A stretch of DNA of 7,614 bases from an uncultured Bacteroidales bacterium (GTDB lineage: Bacteria > Bacteroidota > Bacteroidia > Bacteroidales > FEN-979). The position numbers and the translations under genes were made by a program. The notes beneath the pieces are model-generated. The model saw only the letters and a list, made by a program, of their open reading frames with translations, searched no databases and was not told the origin of the DNA. This document shows positions 6,676-7,614 of the stretch, piece after piece. The DNA lies in contig CAIYQH010000174.1 of assembly GCA_903928285.1 (NCBI GenBank), positions 1 through 7,614 on the forward strand. The letters are read 5' to 3'. Numbering within the stretch: the stretch's first letter is position 1; the number at the start of each line of letters is the position of its first letter.

Positions 6676-7124
6676 GCGTTCATGTTTGAAATTTTATTCA
6701 CCCTTAACTGGTGTCTGCCTCCTTCAAAAGGGGTGGTAAGAAAGAGCATCACAAACTTCACAGCCTCTTCAGGCGTTATAAACCTGGCCGGAAGGGCAAT
6801 GATGTTGGCATCGTTGTGTTGCCGGGATAAAATGGTGATTTTTTCATTCCAGCACAGGGCTGCTCTTATTGCCGTATATTTGTTGGCTACAATGGCCACG
6901 CCGTTGCCGCTACCGCAAATCAGGATACCATATTTATAAGTTCCTGATTGTACAGCATTTGCAACTGGATGTGCCGAATCAGGATAATCCATCGACTCCT
7001 CTGAAAATGTACCGAAATCATGAAAAGTATAACCCAACTCACCCAAATGAGCCTTGATAAATTCTTTTGTACTATATCCGGCATGATCGCTGCCTATAGC
7101 AATTTGATCGACAGATTGGCCCAT
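6672..7124 (-). CDS. rpiB: Ribose-5-phosphate isomerase B
   Basis: A 150-aa cytoplasmic enzyme that interconverts ribose 5-phosphate and ribulose 5-phosphate in the non-oxidative pentose phosphate pathway. Family motifs are clear: IAIGSDHAG (8-16), MDYPD (45-49), GILICGSGNGVAI with the catalytic cysteine C70, RQHNDANIIAL with H103, and the C-terminal phosphate-binding GGRHQLRV (R137, H138, R141). I chose the ATG at 7124 (MGQSVDQIAIG) rather than the one at 7154. The family normally starts within about ten residues of IAIGSDHAG, and the extra ten codons would overlap a TAnnTTTG promoter element. GSGNGV in place of GTGIGM is a known variant. It overlaps lutB by 4 nt, so the two form an operon. 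The related galactose-6-phosphate isomerase subunits (LacA/LacB) are an alternative, but the single copy and context favour RpiB. Confidence 0.93.
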   Translation of the reverse strand: MGQSVDQIAIGSDHAGYSTKEFIKAHLGELGYTFHDFGTFSEESMDYPDSAHPVANAVQSGTYKYGILICGSGNGVAIVANKYTAIRAALCWNEKITILSRQHNDANIIALPARFITPEEAVKFVMLFLTTPFEGGRHQLRVNKISNMNA

Positions 7125-7141
7125 TGTTAATATTTTTTTCA

Positions 7142-7149
7142 CAAATGTA
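7142..7149 (-). promoter_or_regulatory. Candidate -7 element for rpiB-lutB
   Basis: The minus strand reads TACATTTG, an exact TAnnTTTG match, 17 nt upstream of the chosen rpiB ATG. That gives a leader of roughly 10 nt. No TTG lies at normal -33 spacing; the nearest is 29 nt away (7179-7181). If this is a real promoter, the ATG at 7154 is not transcribed and cannot be the start. Confidence 0.5.
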
Positions 7150-7154
7150 AACAT

Positions 7155-7614
7155 AAAGGAATCATTATGAATCTAAAACAATTTTGGCCTGATAATATAT
7201 ATCACTGTTTCAATTCTTTAATTTTTTCACATGTAATTGTTAACAACTGATTAATTTTGTTTCAAAATAATGATAAAAAACTGTGAATGGCCTCCGCGAT
7301 GCCACCGGATAGAAAAACAGATACAGCTAACCCCGTTTTTTCAACACATTTCAACAAAAAATAATCAAAGAATCGTAATCCTTTTATCAACAACCAATAC
7401 AATTAACAATCTTTAATAACTTACTTAATATACACTTTTACAAAGACATAAAAAATACATCCTGTTCATAAGTTGTTTATTCTTTCCTTATTTTCAAAAA
7501 TAAAAATTTCTTTCAGGAAAATAATCAACCAAGCTAACAACTATTATAATAAACATAAAAAAATATTACTCTTTTATTATTATTAAAACGCTAAAAAAAG
7601 GAATTTTGAGATCA
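7155..7614. other. AT-rich intergenic region with no convincing gene
   Basis: About 460 bp of strongly AT-rich DNA rich in A- and T-runs, with no recognisable RNA gene. It holds a perfect 10-bp palindrome TTGTTAACAA (7237-7246) and an exact TAnnTTTG match TAATTTTG on the plus strand (7252-7259). A GC-richer island sits at about 7281-7312, and the 11-mer AAAATAATCAA occurs twice (7358-7368, 7518-7528). A possible 48-codon ORF (7270-7416, +) starts 10 nt after the TAATTTTG, but has low-complexity composition in its second half. The region probably carries the promoter area of rpiB and of an unseen gene to the right. Confidence 0.6.
7270..7416 (+). CDS. Possible small ORF of 48 codons (weak)
   Basis: An open frame from ATG 7270 to TAA 7414-7416 that starts MIKNCEWPPRCHRIEKQ and ends NTINNL. 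In its favour: it begins 10 nt after a TAATTTTG element (7252-7259), much like the arrangement upstream of rpiB, and its 5' part covers the only GC-richer patch in the region. Against it: AT-rich DNA produces such frames by chance, the C-terminal half is dominated by N, T, Q and I, and no family is recognised. No function can be suggested, and it may equally be non-coding leader sequence. Confidence 0.15.
   Translation: MIKNCEWPPRCHRIEKQIQLTPFFQHISTKNNQRIVILLSTTNTINNL

Noticed and set aside
6613..6939. Plus-strand frame of 108 codons across the rpiB/lutB junction
   Set aside because: It overlaps two well-supported genes on the other strand and shows no motif.
7281..7312. Minus-strand terminator formed by the GC-richer island and the following T-run
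   Set aside because: Only a 4-bp stem (TGGC/GCCA) can be drawn, and several bases separate it from the T-run, so it is too weak.
7155..7614. Replication origin in the AT-rich region
   Set aside because: Only one near-match to a DnaA box (TTATCAACA, about 7385-7393) was seen, with no cluster and no dnaA, dnaN or other origin-linked gene nearby.

Overview
The window looks like a chromosomal segment of a Bacteroidota (Bacteroidetes) organism. Three things point there. The 995-aa protein ends in a type A C-terminal sorting domain of the type IX secretion system. Several genes have a Bacteroidota-type -7 promoter element (TAnnTTTG) close to the start codon. No start codon has a convincing Shine-Dalgarno sequence. 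I cannot name the genus. I see no CRISPR array, insertion sequence, phage gene or rRNA.

Layout, left to right. A tRNA-Ala(GGC) gene on the minus strand (2-75) is divergent from thpR (107-676, +), an RNA 2',3'-cyclic phosphodiesterase. Next come two minus-strand genes that probably form one unit: a large secreted multidomain protein (1148-4135) followed by a 108-aa three-helix membrane protein (737-1063). The unit ends in an intrinsic terminator whose stem and U-tract lie inside the last codons of thpR. A 158-bp divergent promoter region (4136-4293) separates this unit from an ECF sigma factor (4294-4860, +) and a two-helix membrane protein (4885-5298, +) that is probably its anti-sigma factor. 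The last pair is on the minus strand: rpiB (6672-7124), then a LutB-type LUD/[4Fe-4S] protein (5299-6675), joined by an ATGA overlap. The final 460 bp (7155-7614) are AT-rich, with no convincing gene.

How the genes may work together. The most suggestive region is 737-5298: an ECF sigma/anti-sigma pair back to back with a secreted, surface-destined protein and a small membrane protein. The two predicted promoters have their upstream elements only a few bases apart, so coordinated control is plausible but unproven. RpiB (pentose phosphate isomerisation) and the LutB-like protein (lactate-type oxidation) are both central-carbon functions. The Lut partners LutA and LutC are not beside LutB here. 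Most of the window is ordinary Bacteroidota housekeeping and surface-protein content. I did not find a clearly new system; the sigma/secreted-protein module is the best candidate for follow-up.
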